NCBI GenBank assembly: GCA_964631745.1
Contig: CAZVWV010000007.1
Coordinates: 1 to 52,126, forward strand
DNA length: 52,126 nucleotides
DNA from: CAZVWV01 sp964631745
Lineage (GTDB): Bacteria; Bdellovibrionota_C; UBA2361; JBGSMV01
Direction of reading: 5' to 3'
The notes beneath the pieces were generated by a model that made no database searches, was not told where the DNA came from, and saw nothing but the letters and a program-made list of their open reading frames with translations. Below, piece after piece: positions 51,870 through 52,126 of the stretch (the first letter of the stretch is position 1; every line of letters begins with the position of its first letter). The translations under genes were made by a program, and so were the position numbers.

Positions 51870-52126
51870 AGCCACCCTCCATAGACCCGCCCAAACACGA
51901 AACCCGCCGGATATCCGACGTTCCCGCAAACATTCGCACGTCAAAACGCAGAATCGGCTAACAACTATGGTGACAACTGGCCACAAACTAGGTTCCAAGG
52001 CCTAAACGGGCTCCCAACGCCCCCCATGCCGGCCGCGTAGATACACCTCTGCGCCAGGTCGACCCAAACCCAAGAAAAACTCGAACTAAATAAACGCCCC
52101 AGGCGCCATATTTGATAGCATCGGCA

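Overview
The window reads as chromosomal DNA of a Gram-negative, flagellated, oxygen-respiring bacterium. The evidence is a cbb3 oxidase cluster, lipoproteins and an outer-membrane barrel, DsbD/TlpA thiol relays, and fliS with a large glycan locus. Fused ccoNO and a one-heme CcoP point away from the classical alpha/beta/gamma-proteobacterial layout. A Bdellovibrionota/Oligoflexia or other deep 'delta'-type lineage is plausible, but that is inference. No rRNA, tRNA or CRISPR array was recognised.

Left part (1-12.5 kb): an HDOD protein and a PAS histidine kinase, a chorismate mutase with a half-length prephenate-dehydratase-like tail, then a respiratory block. That block holds a UreH-like membrane protein, ccoI, ccoS, a fused ccoNO, ccoQ, a monoheme ccoP, a terminator, ccoG, a fixH-like gene and an SGNH hydrolase. 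The short genes ccoS and ccoQ, read directly from the sequence, complete it.

Accessory island (12.5-16.5 kb): a GH10 xylanase lipoprotein, a RAYT-like HUH/Y1 transposase flanked by seven copies of a palindrome in opposite orientations, an orphan Cys-containing protein, a strongly structured RNA region ending in a terminator, and a small membrane protein. A 30-bp promoter-like motif with fixed spacing precedes the transposase and the orphan gene, and recurs before a secreted protein at 37.6 kb. A separate 115-bp repeat occurs twice in inverted orientation (9.4 and 12.6 kb) and encodes the xylanase C-terminus.

Middle (16.5-28 kb, minus strand): msrA, a PPP-type phosphatase and lepA, then a polysaccharide operon (two glycosyltransferases and a GT2, a polyprenyl glycosylphosphotransferase, ugd, UDP-glucuronate decarboxylase). 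A methyltransferase gene lies upstream, separated by an inverted-repeat element.

28.3-36.7 kb (plus strand): an envelope redox cluster. It has two heme c proteins sharing a C-terminal domain, a short DsbD, a TlpA-like thioredoxin, DUF4266 and DUF3570 proteins, a DUF6502 protein, a polyserine lipoprotein, ApbE and a glycosyltransferase. The DUF3570 protein carries two D-x-x-S-G-A-S motifs resembling ApbE flavinylation sites, which suggests a flavin/heme extracytoplasmic electron-transfer system.

Right part (37-52 kb): a DCC protein, a secreted protein, purM, a secreted M12-type metalloprotease, then a minus-strand flagellar glycan locus. The locus runs from fliS through a 927-residue methyltransferase-CgeB fusion, a GT9 protein, an unknown 196-residue protein and a GT4-TPR protein to a CgeB-type glycosyltransferase.
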